Below the pieces are notes generated by a model, which worked only from the letters and a program-made list of their open reading frames with translations, was not told the DNA's origin and did not search any database. Of a stretch of 64,000 nucleotides of DNA, positions 22,399 to 34,610 are shown in pieces. The stretch's first letter is position 1. Each line of letters starts with the position of its first letter. Source of the stretch: Halichoerus grypus (lineage: Eukaryota; Chordata; Mammalia; Carnivora; Phocidae); NCBI RefSeq assembly GCF_964656455.1, contig NC_135724.1, positions 10,687,414 to 10,751,413 on the forward strand, given 5' to 3'. The position numbers were made by a program, and so were the translations under genes.

Positions 22399-23450
22399 CT
22401 AGCAGAATCCTATCTGTACCATCCTGAAAAGATTATTTTATTTTAAATTTTACTCCCTAAATTTTGTTTCAAAAGCATGCATGTTAATTTAACTGTTTTT
22501 GTTATCAAATATAAACCCATTGTGCTAGTGTAAAGTAGAAAGTAAACAAGAAAATAAACAAGAAAATATAGTCTTATAAAATGACTGAGGGAGAACAATG
22601 TGGATTAAGGATGAAGTGTCAAACTTTACTTTTAATTTTCCTTCAGAATATCCAGAATTATCATTTAAAATTTGTTGAATTATTCATGCTATTCTCATGC
22701 TACTTATTTATTATTCCAGTATTTTCTTCATTATATTATTTTGGAGATGTTACTATGTCTGCACATGGGGCCTTGTAGATGCATTTTTCTTCATTGTTAG
22801 TACATTTCTGTTTATGCTTACAACAATTCCAAAGAAAATGTTTTTCTTTGTCATAGAGAATAATAATAATATGTATACAAGCTACAGATTTATTACAGGG
22901 AAGAAAATACATTAATTTCATGATATTTGGCTTCAATATTTCACATGTGTACCATCCTACCCTGGATATTCATAATCACATAACTCAAAATATAACTGGA
23001 GAGAAAAAGATATTATATTTGGTTTTACACTGAGTATATATTTTACCACACTCTTTGTACTTAGAACCATACCCACTAACATCTATCACCAATAATGATT
23101 ATTGGAAAGATAATACAATTGGTATCAGTTATTTAAGAATTAAAATATATCAGACATACTATACAGTTCTAGTAAATAATAAATTGACTATTCCTTAAAA
23201 TACAAATTATGACTTTTATTTATGTTTAATTTACTCATGTCATAGATATTTTATCTACTTAGAGCAATTGAGATGCAGGTATTTATCTAGAATAATACTT
23301 TAACAATCTGATATTAAAGGTTAATCAACTGAAGCAAAATGCAAATCTAGGAGTAAGCTAATTATTTTCTCTGCAATATAGAAATTAAATGCTGCATATT
23401 CCATGTGTGTTACTGTGTAGTATCAATTGGCCTCATATTAAAGGACAGAA
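22275..23450. other. AT-rich unassigned stretch
   Basis: Holds the GT microsatellite at 22355 and nothing else that I recognise. Overlapping open frames at 22581-22936 on both strands are AT-rich and without domains. Confidence 0.45.
22355..22397. repeat. (GT)n microsatellite
   Basis: About 21 uninterrupted GT units, long enough to be length-variable. Confidence 0.98.
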
Positions 23451-23951
23451 TGTATTCTCCTGTGGTCAACTTTTAGGTTGAATATCTCAGGGATGCAGGA
23501 AAGATTTTGGGATGTGGAGCTGATAGCCAAGAAAGAATTCTTGAGATGTCTTTGATGCAAAAAGGTGGTTTTATTAAAGCACAGGGACAGGACCCGTGGG
23601 CAGAAAAAGTTGCATTGTGATTGTGAGGATTGACTGATCATATAGGGTTTTCTAGCCTATGGAAGTGAAGATGATGTTAGGACTCCAGGAAATTGAGTCT
23701 ATAGGTTCCTGGAAGTCTGATTATTACTAAGATTGTGTTTTTCTTGTAAATCATTAAGACAGTGACAAACTATAGTGGAGTTTCATGTCCTGCATGACTG
23801 TGATCTTTATCAGCTGACGATTTGTTTCTCCCCTGTCATTGTCTTAGGCAGTCACTAGTGCCTGAGGACTGTTACACATATCCCACCTTAAGGGGGTGGT
23901 TTGTGGGGTGTCAGCTTGAATTTTGCCCTCACCTTGCCTTTTGCTTTCTCA
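23451..23951 (-). mobile_element. solo-LTR-like element (ERV1 style), reversed
   Basis: On the minus strand the order is promoter-side sequence, GTGCTTTAATAAAACC with an AATAAA signal (plus 23570-23575), then CAAAGACATCTCAAGAATTC and an end near 23451. This is the R-U5 layout of a gammaretrovirus-like LTR. Ends fit TG...CA, but no matching target duplication was found, so the boundaries are approximate. Confidence 0.65.
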
Positions 23952-24890
23952 TCAGTTAACAAGGGTCAATAAGTCTTAAAAAAAAAAAAAAAGAACCAAC
24001 TGAAGGTGATATAAATTACCAGAATAAATGCCAAAAAAGGAGAGTAGAAAGCATCCAGAAATATTTTGATAAAATGTAAGGACATCCATGACAATAAAGA
24101 AAATTCAATAGATTCTGAGAGAGAAAACAAAAGATAAAAGGAGACAGTTGGAAACAGACTTTCAACTGGATCCAAGGAGACAATGAAGTCAATTTTCGAA
24201 GTATTAAGGAAAAGAAATTTAATTCTATAATTTTGTAGCCATTATTATAACATTTCAAGGAACAAGTGCAGTAAAGATCTTTCTAGGCATTATAGGTCTT
24301 AACAGGAAGACCAGCTGAAAACACCCTTGGATGAAGCAATCCAATAATAACAAATGGAACTCTCAAGAATGCAATATTGTATATTGGTTGTAAAGGATGA
24401 TTAAATAATCTAGTTGTTCCATAAAGAAAGCAAGGGCCACAAAAGGAAAATGATGACAACATCATGTAAAAAAGTGGGGGAGTAGAAGAAGGAAGAAATC
24501 CAAGGTGTGCTATGGTACTTGTTACTTTTGGGATAGCTGAGTGTCTTTGGTGGACTGTAGTTGCAGTAACAGAAGACTGAGCTGACGAGTATGAATTGTC
24601 CATGTGAGACCACCTGCAGGTATAGGAATCACTGAGCAAGAAGGGGGTTTAGAATTAAAAGTGGAGGAGAGGCTGAGTGACAGTAGATGGTCAAGACCAA
24701 CCAGCAGTGGGTTGTTGCTTGTTGCAATGATCTACCTCTTCTGAGTCTCCCCTCAGAAAGAGAGGTCCCCTGGAACCTTGGAGGAACTCCTCCCTATGTT
24801 GGAAAGAGGATCCATAGATTGCAGCCAGAATTTTCCTACAAGAAATAATTTGCCAATCAGTTGTGATGAGTGCAGTTAGCTGACAGCCTC
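23952..24890. other. unassigned stretch between two LTRs
   Basis: Starts with an A-tract at about 23977-23992. The 118-codon minus-strand open frame (24283-24639) has no recognised domain. The block might be decayed retroviral interior continuing the ERV-L part beyond the inserted LTR, but I could not match it. Confidence 0.35.
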
Positions 24891-25570
24891 TGGCTGAGGA
24901 GCTTTTGTTATCTATTGCAGCATTTGAGCCTAGACCTTTGTAGAGAGCAACATGGAGTCTCTCATGTCAAGCAAGAGCCTGTGTCGAGCAATGATGCAAG
25001 CAGTTAAGGTACGGCAGCCAGGAGATATCTCCAGACCAACATCAGCTGACACCCCAGAACTGATAAGGAGCAGAACCAGAAGAGGTCTGCAGGGGCCCAA
25101 GACTGATTAAATCCCTTTAAAAAGGGAAGGACTTGGGCAGCAAACGGTCAGACTCTCAGACATGACATCTGACCACTTAAAAAAGGCAACTGCCCCTGAA
25201 GGCTCTGCCTGATCGATCTCCGAACAGAACTGAGATCCTTCACTGCTTGAACATCAGAAGCAGTAAGTGCTGAGAGCTGACCCTGACTGGACCCAGGCCT
25301 TATCTCAACCACACGCCCACAGACTGACTTTGCGTTGGGTTCGTTAACTTCCTGCAACCTTCTGTTACCTTGTTTGCTGTGTGGTTTGTCTTCTGTCCTG
25401 CTTTGTGTGCCATGTAAGGAGCCAACTTTAATCACATGGTGCATTGTCATTGAGTTTGGAATCCTGAACCTGCCTTATAATTGTGATTTAACTCTGCTTT
25501 TTGATTGAATAAAGCTGACATTGTGGAAAGACACAACTCCTGTGTGTGCCTTTATAGTATGTTCATGACA
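24891..25570 (+). mobile_element. solo LTR inside the ERV-L region
   Basis: Possible TG start at 24891 (TGGCTGAGGAGC) and CA end at 25570 (GTTCATGACA), with GCCTC before and GCCTT after as a possible short target duplication. A TATA-like TTTAAAAAG lies at about 25116 and a polyadenylation signal AATAAA at 25508-25513, 57 nt before the end, which is the U3-R-U5 order of an LTR. It lies beside ERV-L pol sequence. Confidence 0.7.
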
Positions 25571-27000
25571 GCCTTCCTCTTCCTGGTTAGCCTCAGACAC
25601 TGCCTGAGCATGGCCAAGTACTAAAGTTTTAAGGACATACCTAATGGTGTGATCCACACCCTCACTCTTGAGAGATCTGCATGCTTGGTAACCAGACCTT
25701 TCTTATATTAGGGTTGCTGTCCATGTCCAATCACAGTCACTTGGGAACAGGGGAGGATTAGAGATGCCTAAGAGCTTCATCTATATGCCACATACAGTCC
25801 TCAAGCCTTCATATGTAGCAGCAACCCTAGCTTCTTCCTGGTGATCAGAGTCAATTATCCCTGCTAGGATGGTGAACCCTTCTCATGTCTGATGGTCCCA
25901 GGATGCCATGAATCTAAAGGACTCAGCTGATGCTTGGAAGATTTTCATGTCTCCTTGGATATAGAAAGAAGCTCTATTCTTTTTATTATTATTATTGTTA
26001 TTATTATTTTTTTTAAGTGGGCTCCACATGGAGTCCAATGTGGGGCTTGAACTCACAACCCCAAGATCAAGACCTAAGTTGAGATCAAGAGTAGGTCGCT
26101 TAACTCACTGAGCCACCCAGTTGCTCTGGAGCTCTATTCTTAAATGTGAAGTGTGTTGCCTCCATAACAAAAGAGGCTTAACAGGTGGCATCATATGTCC
26201 TTCCATATGATAAAGGATGAAAAAGGTGGGGGTGGGGGGGGACATCCTAGTATTCACCTGACTAGGAGAATCCTAAAAATATTCCTAAAATGGATGGTCC
26301 CTGGGTATTGATAGGGTTCATTCCCAGCTTCTGGGGCACATATTTTTTCTTTCTTTTTTTTTTTAACCAAGGCCTCCAGAAAGCTAGCCACCTCTTTGTC
26401 ACCCTGCGGAATTAAAAATATGCTTTCAATATAATGAATCAATACAATATTATGAGTGATATCCTCATACTCATGATCTCTTCCGGCAATTATGACAGAG
26501 AGCTGGAGAGTTAAAGTAGCATCAGACAAAACCGTAAGTGTATATTTTGTTTGCTCCTTGTGAGTGCAAACTGTTTCTGTTTTTCTTTTCTCACTGGGAT
26601 AGGAAAAAATACATTTGCGCAATCAAGTGATCACAAACCTGAAGCCATATTAATCTGATCTAACAAAGATTCCATGTTAGTGCTGCAGCTGCAATTCCCA
26701 CTACTTGGTTGAACTTGAGGTAGATTACAGTCATTCTTCAGGGTCCAGGACCTAACTGGTTAATTAAATGGAGACATAATAGGGATCATTACTTCTGCTT
26801 TCCCTGATCACTACTACTCCTTCTCCCCTCTACCATTCAGAGGAGTTAATACCAATACATTTGTTACAAATCTACCTGGGTTTCGCACCTGAATTCCAGA
26901 GGACACACTGACACTGTTGTCACTAAAGAGGTTCAAGGCCTTAAGCACTAATGTGAGACATTAAGATTAGTTCACCCATCTAGTTGGGAGAATCATGTTG
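25571..27000 (-). pseudogene. decayed ERV-L pol (reverse transcriptase/RNase H part)
   Basis: The plus strand carries reversed pol sequence of an ERV-L (class III) endogenous retrovirus. Landmarks are CCAAGGCCTCCAGAAAGC (about 26370), the block near GCTTTCAATATAATGAATC (26422) and AATTATGACAGAGAGCTGG (about 26488). The longest frame, 26622-26254 (122 codons, minus), holds the catalytic-site region. Where reverse transcriptases have Y-x-D-D it reads Y-I-E-S (plus 26422-26433), so both catalytic aspartates are lost. A SINE interrupts the copy at 25983-26129, and stops and frame breaks are common. The promoter-side part runs towards higher coordinates, fading near 26930-27160. A dead fossil copy. 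Confidence 0.8.
25983..26129 (-). mobile_element. Can-SINE nested in ERV-L pol
   Basis: Reversed short SINE with a TTA-rich tail and GAGCCACCCAGTTGCTC head. It lacks the long CT-rich body of the other copies. The duplication GCTCTATTCTT at 25971 and 26131 is retroviral sequence, so insertion came later. Confidence 0.93.
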
Positions 27001-27599
27001 AGTGGTATATGGAATGCTAATATCACAGAATGTGACATTATGTGTGGCAAACTCCTGAGTTTGGTGTTTGGACCCTGAAAGGCTGCATCTTGGATAGCTG
27101 GTAATCCTGAATTAAACCAGGCCTCAGAGGAAGTGATGCAAAACTTTAAGTCATCTGACTGTCCATAAAATTCTGAATCATGGATATTGGATTCATATAA
27201 TTACGTATGGTTCTACTTTTTCTTTCAAATACAATATCCAGGAAAATCTCAAAAATAATGAGAATGGTAGAGAAGGGCAGGAAGACAATATTTTTTTCTT
27301 GTACTGGAGGGTAAATGAATGGATATTATTATAATTTAGTAAGCTATATATCTGTTTCCTGTATTATATTACATTTTCTCAATACAATGTTTTCAAGTAA
27401 TAATAAATAAGAAATGTAGAAGAAAACAACATACATCTTTCTAAGTTCCCCTGTATGATTCATGAAGATAAATTGTATATTTGCCCACCCGAAGATTCTC
27501 AGTAAGTTCCCCCAAACTAGAAATGACCATTTTGCATCCAAAAAAAAAAGAAAGAATGAATTAAAAGTGAAACATAAATATAGAAGCAACAAGTAAATT
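27001..27599. other. unassigned stretch
   Basis: Possibly the last decayed part of the ERV-L up to about 27160, then AT-rich DNA with an 82-codon minus-strand open frame (27344-27592) that shows no known domain. Confidence 0.4.
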
Positions 27600-28064
27600 C
27601 ATTGTGAAATTTAAAACTCTGCATAAAATAAACAGAGAAATCTCAGGTCAATGGGGAAATACAAACTGAGAAGCATGATTTTCAAAAAAAAAAATAATAA
27701 TAATGAAAAGATCTCATATTAGAATTTCTCAGTAGAGCTAAGGCAATGCTCAGAAATAAGTGGCTTGAAACACTATGTCATTATGTGTGTGTGTGTATAG
27801 CTTTAAATATTTTTAAACAAAATACATGAATTATTTATCTAAAGCTAGAACATGTTTAAGAAAGCTGTTAGAAAGTAGAAGTAAATAAGAAGCAAAGATA
27901 AAAAAGTAATTAATGGGGGGCAACTGGGTGGCTCGGTTGGTTGGTTAAGTGTCTGGCTCTTAATTTCCACTCAGGTCATGATCTCAAGGCCTGCATCCGG
28001 CTCCATGCTCAGTGTGGAGTCTACTTGTCCCTCTCCTCTCTGCTTATGTGCTCTCTCTCTCAAA

Positions 28065-28107
<43 letters not shown>

Positions 28108-29960
28108 AATCTTTAACAAAAAAGTAATTAATGAGTTAGAAAACAGAAAAATTGTAGACTGTACATATAAATGTAAAAGTTTGCTTCTAGGGGAAAATCA
28201 GTATAAGAAATATCTTTCTCAATGACCTAATCTGGAGACACAAGAAGAAGTACAAACGCACAAAATAAGAAGTGGCAAGGGAGAAATGAACATCAAAATA
28301 GATGAGACTTTAAACAAAAATTAAACTTTAAACAAAAATTGAACTTTGCACTGGTGTATGAAAATGTTACAAAAACCAAGCTTACAATCTAACTTACCAA
28401 AACTAATCTCAGGTGAAGTAGAAAAGTCTAGATCAGTTTCCATTCATAGGATAGAGAAAGTTTTCTAACATATCCCAAAATATTAAGCTCAGACAGTTCC
28501 TCAGTAGAGTTTTTCCAAAACCTTAAAAAAAAATTCAAAATTCATTAAACTATTTCATATCATACAAAAATAAAAAAATAATTTTAATTAAGTAAATGTA
28601 ACATCGATACTAATTATTTGAAATTTGGATTAAGAAGTGTCCAATCAATCATGCTTACAGATATTAAGGAAACATCAACCATATATAAATATTGTTGTGG
28701 AAATCCTCAGAAAATATTTGCAGATAGAATCCAATGTCATCATCAAAAAGTAATATATCATATTCAAGTAGAACTATTTGTAAGAATGTACATATTATAA
28801 AAATTGGGAAACTATTAATATAATGAATCATTTTATTGTCTTTAAGGGGACATGTATCTCCATATATGATGATAACAATGAATAACAGAGGAGTGGAAGA
28901 ATAGTTTAACAAGTTTTTATGAATATAAGTATATATAAATACATATAAACATCCCAAATTCCCCATCTTCTCTATATGGGAAGCAGTAAACACATTCTTT
29001 GTATGATTAGGAACAAGAAGCCATGCTTATAACCATCACAGGTATTTAATACTTAATTTGCTGTACATGTAGCCATCAGTACATAGGAATTTTAAAACAA
29101 ATGGCAGATACAATGGCCAATTGGAAAACTATTGCAAGCAATAGGAAAATTCTTAATTAGCAAGATATAATATTAATATATAGACCTAGACTTTATTTCT
29201 ACCAATGAAAGACAGAATACATAAAATACTAAAGAATTACTTTAACAAATGCCTAAAATGTAATAAGAAATCTCAAGATCCTTGTGAAAGGCTTAAAAGT
29301 AAACTAGAACAAATGGGAAATTATATTGTGTTTTTGAAGTGAGTAACTCAACATCATAAAAATATCTCCAAGTTAATGTATCAATTTAAAGCAATTCGAA
29401 TAAATATACAGTCTGATTTTCCTTTACTGGAATTATATAAGTTTCTAAGGTCTAAATATAAATATTAATACACAATAATAACTAGGAACAGTCCAAAAAC
29501 AGAACAGTTGAGTCTAGACCATCAGGTGAAAATTGTTCTAAAACTCTAATAATTTAAACACTATGGCCTTGGATTATAAATTGGCAGAGCACAAAGTAAA
29601 CATTTCTGAAAAAAACCCACATATACAGAAATTTAAAACATGATAAAGGTGATGTCTATAATCTGAAGTATGTAAAATGGGCTTTTGATAGACAGTAAAG
29701 GCACAGCTGAGCAATCATTTCAAAAAAATCGAAGTTGCATCCATTCCATACATGAAGCCACAATAAACTCCAAATGCATTAACAAATGAAATGTAGAAAG
29801 GATTTCCTAAGTGTTCCAGATGAAAATATTGGTTAATTTGAAAGTAAGCTTGAAGTTAAGAAAACATTTTTGATTTAAAGTATTTGAAGGAGAAAAATCA
29901 GAACATATGTTATAGTCTTATCCATAGTGATCCAAAAACATGTCACAAATCATCTGGGGG
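27600..29960 (+). mobile_element. very old L1 (ORF2), split by a SINE
   Basis: ORF2-like blocks run in sense order. AGAAAGCTGTTAGAAAG and AAGTAATTAATGAGTTAG flank the SINE. CTTACCAAAACTAATCTCAG follows, then ATTTGCAGATAGAATCC (reverse transcriptase region, about 28720), then CACAATAAACTCCAAATGC (about 29760). Identity is low and stops abound. The RT part aligns with the stretch that in active L1 reads as tether sequence before the catalytic site. No intact frame. Confidence 0.8.
27916..28118 (+). mobile_element. Can-SINE nested in L1, with a long (AAAT)n tail
   Basis: Head GGGGCAACTGGGTGGC, body, then about 12 AAAT units (28063-28108). The perfect 15-bp duplication AAAAAGTAATTAATG lies at 27901 and 28119. 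The tail is a likely variable microsatellite. Confidence 0.95.
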
Positions 29961-30163
29961 TACATGTAAATAGGTCATAAGAGAAATCCCATGTGGGTCT
30001 GTAAATATATGTTTACCAAAATTCATAGGGCCATTTAACATGAGTCTTACACAACACATAATGACCAAGATAGAGCAATGAAATAGAAGATCAAACTTCC
30101 CCTACTTTGTGAATTAGAATCTGTAATATCAAAAATTTATGACTTTAAAAAATTCTATTATAT

Positions 30164-30502
30164 ATGTGACCCTTGAAGAACATGAGTTTGAACTGCCTGG
30201 GTCCACTTATAGGCACTTTTGTCAATAAACAGACTATTGTTGATAACCTGTCTTTTCTCTTCCTTATGACTTTCTTAATAACATTTTCTTTTCTCTACCT
30301 CACTTTATTGTAAAAATACAGTATATGATACATACAACATACAGTATAAGTGTTAATCTACTGTTTGTGCTATTGGTAAGACTTCTGGTCAACACTAGGC
30401 TAGTAGTAGTTAAGTTTTGGGGAGTCAAAAGTTATACATAGATTTTTCAACTGCATGGGGAGTTGGCACCCCTTAATCCCTGCATTGTTCAAGGGTCAAC
30501 TA
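30164..30502 (+). mobile_element. Tigger-type non-autonomous DNA transposon (copy 2)
   Basis: Left end GTGACCCTTGAAGAACATG and right end TTGTTCAAGGGTCAAC are inverted repeats, with TA-rich flanks (TATAT on both sides) as expected of TA-targeting mariner/Tigger elements. The interior matches the reverse complement of 7314-7629. Carries no transposase. Confidence 0.88.
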
Positions 30503-31244
30503 TATATTTTTTGTCGTTTCATTTAGATATAGCTTTATCTATTCCTTTTTTTTTGCTTTATCTATTCCTAATCACACTATATATTAAAATTATTCTCACA
30601 TATTTATAATTTATATATTAATTATTTATACTTTTGTTCAAAATTAAACTTTGCCATATATGAGTTCAGATAAGAGAATGCAACTCTGCTGTAGAAAAAA
30701 TACCTGGCTGATAATGAAATCTTGGAGGATTTTCAAATACGTGTGAAATAATGTATGTCAGGGTAAAAATATGTGAGAGCATAAAAGAGTCAACACCAGT
30801 ATTTTTCAAGGGATCAGTCAATCTCCAGAGAATGGGCTTTCATTTTAATTTCAGCATGTAATGTTGCAACAAGTAGAGAAGAAAACTTGGTCTGGCTCAA
30901 ATACCCAGCCTGACAGTGTCCAGGCCACTGGGGTGGAAGAGAGGAGAGGAGGGGAGAAAGCAGCGTTGGAGCAGGACATTGCCTAAGTGACTCAGCAGCT
31001 GCTGGAGAATTCAGGGCCAGTCACTAGCCGGGGGGAATCATCCCTGGGTCACCCTACCACCTGCTTCCTCACCGGCCCTGCTCACAGGATTCAAACTATG
31101 CTTCAAAATCTAGAGTCCATTGATAAATATGTGACCTTAAGACAAAATAAAGCAGATCCACAAGACTAACTATTTTGGAAGTTAAAATAGTCAAAAGACA
31201 AAATATGGACAAAATATTTGTGGTTCATATCACAATGGCTAGTT
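30503..31244. other. unassigned stretch
   Basis: No repeat or gene recognised. An open frame at 30987-31169 has no domain. Confidence 0.4.
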
Positions 31245-31248
31245 GTGT

Positions 31249-31305
<57 letters not shown>

Positions 31306-31306
31306 C
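31245..31306. repeat. (GT)/(AC)n microsatellite
   Basis: GTGTGT meets a long AC run (about 27 units with one AAAC), giving a small inverted-repeat junction at 31249. It has overrun the 5' end of the following SINE. Confidence 0.97.
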
Positions 31307-31402
31307 TGGCCAGCTCAGTCAGAAGAGCGTGTGACTCTTGATCTCAGGGTCTTGAGTTCAAGCCCCATGTTGTAGAAATTACTTAAATAAATAAAAAAAC
31401 CC
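31307..31402 (+). mobile_element. short Can-SINE, older type
   Basis: GGCCAGCTCAGTCAGAAGAG, then GACTCTTGATCTCAGGG and AGTTCAAGCCCCATGTTG are the tRNA-like head with A and B box regions. An AATTACTTAAATAAA tail follows directly, with no CT-rich body. The first bases are lost to the AC repeat. Confidence 0.9.
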
Positions 31403-32261
31403 TTACATATACACACACAGACTTGTATAGAGATGTATAGATATGATATACATTTATGATGCAGTTAGATAACATACATTTTTCCTCGTCACTGAGAAGA
31501 AAACTTTAATGTAAAGGTGGTACATGTACAAAATGACTCATTCATCAATGATTAAAAGAGTAAGAGATTGGAAATAACTTCATATAAAAAACGGAATGAA
31601 ATTTATAATGCCGTACATTTGGAGAAAAAAGGCAGTTCTGAATATACGGAAGTACTGACACCTTCAGCTTGTGTTGATAGGTGACAAAAGTAAGATGTAG
31701 TATAATGCCTGTAAGATACTACCATGTGTGTAAAAACTGACAGCTTGATTCGACAAAGTTTTTGTAATGAGACATCTTATATATACTTTGTCCTAACCTT
31801 TTGATTTTTGAAAATTGAAATATTTTATTAATTTAGATATGTAAAATTTAAAAAAAAGAATAAGAGAAAGGGAGAAAAGTGGGAAAATATAAAATTAAAG
31901 ATGGATACAGTAGGTAAAACAGGTATGTAGAAACTATGACCACCATGCACTACTGTTTACTAATAAATTAGGAAATTTAAATAAAAGTGCTGGAATGTAC
32001 TGAAAGAAATTTCTGGAAAATTCTGAATAATTGATAATAATGAAAAACACATAAATAATAAAATGCAAGTATTATTAACTAAACCATATTAAATACACCC
32101 CGTGTGTGTGTGTGTGTGTGTGACATATGGTTTTATGGGTAAGTTATAAAAATATGTCCAGAAACCAATAAATTCTCTTAGGAAAGTTTTCTTCAAAATA
32201 ATAAAAAAGGAATGAGATGATCAACCCATTCTTTGTGTTAAAAAAAAATAAACCTCTAGTG
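31403..32261. other. AT-rich unassigned stretch
   Basis: Holds a short GT repeat at 32103-32122. Otherwise nothing recognised. Confidence 0.45.
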
Positions 32262-32752
32262 GTAGTTAATTTTATGTGTCAACTCATCTATATGACAGGG
32301 TGCCCAGATATTTGGCTAAACATTATTTCTGGGCATGTGAGGATGTTTCTGGGTGAAATTAGCATTTGAATCAGTGGACTCAGTAAACCAGTTTGCCGTC
32401 TCCTGTGTGGATGGGCATCATCCAGTCCACTGAGGGTCTACATTGAATAAAATGTCTGAGAAAGGAAGAATTTGGCCTTATGACTGACACCAATCTTCTG
32501 CTCTCCACATTACTAGTTCTCAGGCCTTCAGACTTGGACTAGATCTATATCACTCTCTCCCCTGGTTCTCAGGCCTTTGGATGCAAACTGAATTACACCA
32601 TCTATTTTCTGGGATCTCCAGCTGTCAGACAACAGATGAGGAGACTTCTTAGCCTTCATTGCATGAGACAATTCCTCATAATAAATCTCCTTTTATATAT
32701 ACATATATATCCTATTGGTTCTATTTCTCTGGAGACCCCTGACTAATATTGA
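32262..32752 (+). repeat. interspersed repeat, probably LTR-like (full-length copy)
   Basis: Starts TAGTTAATTTTATGTGTC and ends TTCTCTGGAGACCCCTGAC. AATAAATCTCC lies close to the 3' end (about 32680), as in an LTR, and internal blocks such as TCTCAGGCCTTCAGAC and TCTCAGGCCTTTGGATG show the internal repetition typical of this family. The same family as the reversed piece at 5560-5935. I do not trust my memory for the name. Confidence 0.7.
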
Positions 32753-34239
32753 TTTCCAGCATGAATAAAAACAGTATGACAAAATAAAATATATAACTGT
32801 TTTAATTAATAATTGTTGACATATCTTTAAGAAAGTAGATCCATGTGTATGTCTGCATATTTACAAAAGAAGTTACCATAATCAAGTACAGTATATCCTA
32901 GGAAGGCAGACTAGCCCTATCAGAAAATCTATCCGAGTAATTCATGATATGTATCAGTTAGACTTGAGATTAGAGAAAGCTTTCTAGTTTGTTTATGAAA
33001 ACAAATGTTTAGTTCAGTGAATTACGGGGTAGCTTGCTTTAGGTTGAGATTCCAAGAATAATTGTCAGAGCAACATCCTAGAATTAGTCCTGGGAGGAAA
33101 CTGTTCCTCTTGCCATAATCATGAGACTGGAGATCCAGGAAGTCAAACCGCTGAGTCAGAATGTGCCTGCCCCGCTCACAATATGGAGACGAGGAAGTAG
33201 CTGACTGCGTGGCCGCAATACCTCCACTGTGATCCGCGCACACAGGTTAGGTGTGCTGGCCCTGCCGCCGGACAGCCACAACGCCAGGAAGCAAATACAT
33301 CTGCCTGCCCCTGCCGCAAGAAAGCCACCTCTCACCCTCACTCCTGTTCCAGATCCTATTCCATGCATGGTCTGCTCAGAACCCGGTTGCATGTGGGACA
33401 CAAACCATGAGCTATGTTGCAAGAGATCAGGGGACTGGACTGGAGTTGAGGGAACCAATAATTTTTATATGCCCTCAGCCTGCCTTTAACTAGTCAATCT
33501 GTATAAACAAAATCACATCATGTTTAAACTTCTGAAATACAGTAATATTGAATCTTCACCTAATAGGATGCAACTACCCATTTAACAAAAAACAAGCAAA
33601 TGAATGAAACACAGTTTCCAATGCTTCCCTAAAGGAGAGTCACACAATCTCACTAATCAATAGTATCCCTTTCTGTATAATATCCTTTTCTTCTCAAGTA
33701 TAGGAACTTGAGATTCTTTCTATGGCCTACTGGGTCAGTTGGTTCCAATCTTGGCAGCTGTCCGGTATAACATTCACACATGTTCAAGCAGGCTGATTTT
33801 GTTTATATTGCTTTGAATATGCATGTATTTATACATGAAGAAGGATTGATTATAACAAAAGTTCCTTTGGTGGATTATAACACATGTCCCTTTTTAATTT
33901 TTTGTGGTTATTCCTTCTAATGTCCAGACGGTTGAAGATTCCCCCTGCTGTCTGCAGAGAAATATATCTACTATTCAAAGGTTCTTAGATAAAGTGGATT
34001 TTTTCCAATTCAGTTATTCTTGATTCTGACTCGTGATTCTCTTTGCTTCATGGGAGCCTGAGTTTCAATTATCATGACTATTATTTTTCTTTTTTCTATT
34101 GAAGATTATATCCCTAGACTTCATAGGAAGTCATGCTAGATATTTTCTTCTGTTATATTTTTCGTAGTACAGGGTGTTTTGCAGTCCAAGGAAGGCTTTA
34201 TAAGCCTAGTTCCCAGTGTTTAAATTTGCTATGGCAGAT
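32753..34239. other. unassigned stretch with a CpG-rich patch
   Basis: About 33170-33330 is clearly richer in G+C and CpG than its surroundings. On the minus strand a TATA-like CATATAAAAATT (about 33458-33470) lies upstream of it, so an LTR promoter part is possible. Overlapping open frames on both strands (33156-33493) follow from the higher GC and have no recognised domain. Confidence 0.35.
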
Positions 34240-34610
34240 TAGATCATTGTCCTTTATTTTTTCCCTCCTAGCTTATTACCTTGCAAAGTAAGAAATTGTG
34301 CAGAGTGTATTTCCCCATACATTTGGCTCAGCAATGGGAGTTGTTTTGGTCAATGGAATCGGTAAAGGAATTAAAGTCTTGCTAGTTCTGAGCCAAGGCT
34401 TCAAGAGGTTACTCATGTTTCTGCCTTGTCTCCTGTGACCCATGATGAGAGGAATGTACACAAACTAGCTGCTGATCCAAAGATGATGTGGAGCCAATAT
34501 GGAGCCGATCTAAATGGATCTAAATGGAATTCAAAGCCTAAAGCCGAGGCCTACTGACTGCAGGCTTGAAACAAATCTCCACCCAATCCACAGACAAGTG
34601 AAAGAAAACA
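34240..34610 (+). repeat. old interspersed repeat, family uncertain
   Basis: CAATGGGAGTTGTTTTGG, GATGTGGAGCCAATATGG and CTACTGACTGCAGGC occur in the order of a common old mammalian repeat whose name I cannot give. A 10-bp tandem duplication (GATCTAAATG twice) lies at 34507-34526. Confidence 0.4.

Noticed and set aside
24283..24639. 118-codon minus-strand open frame as a possible retroviral protein
   Set aside because: I could not match it to any retroviral domain, so no function is claimed.
23451..25570. The two LTRs as the pair of one provirus
   Set aside because: They are in opposite orientation and their sequences do not match each other.
33156..33493. Overlapping open frames of 80-100 codons on both strands, possible gene
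   Set aside because: Explained by local high GC with few stops; no domain, no splice pattern and no start context stood out.
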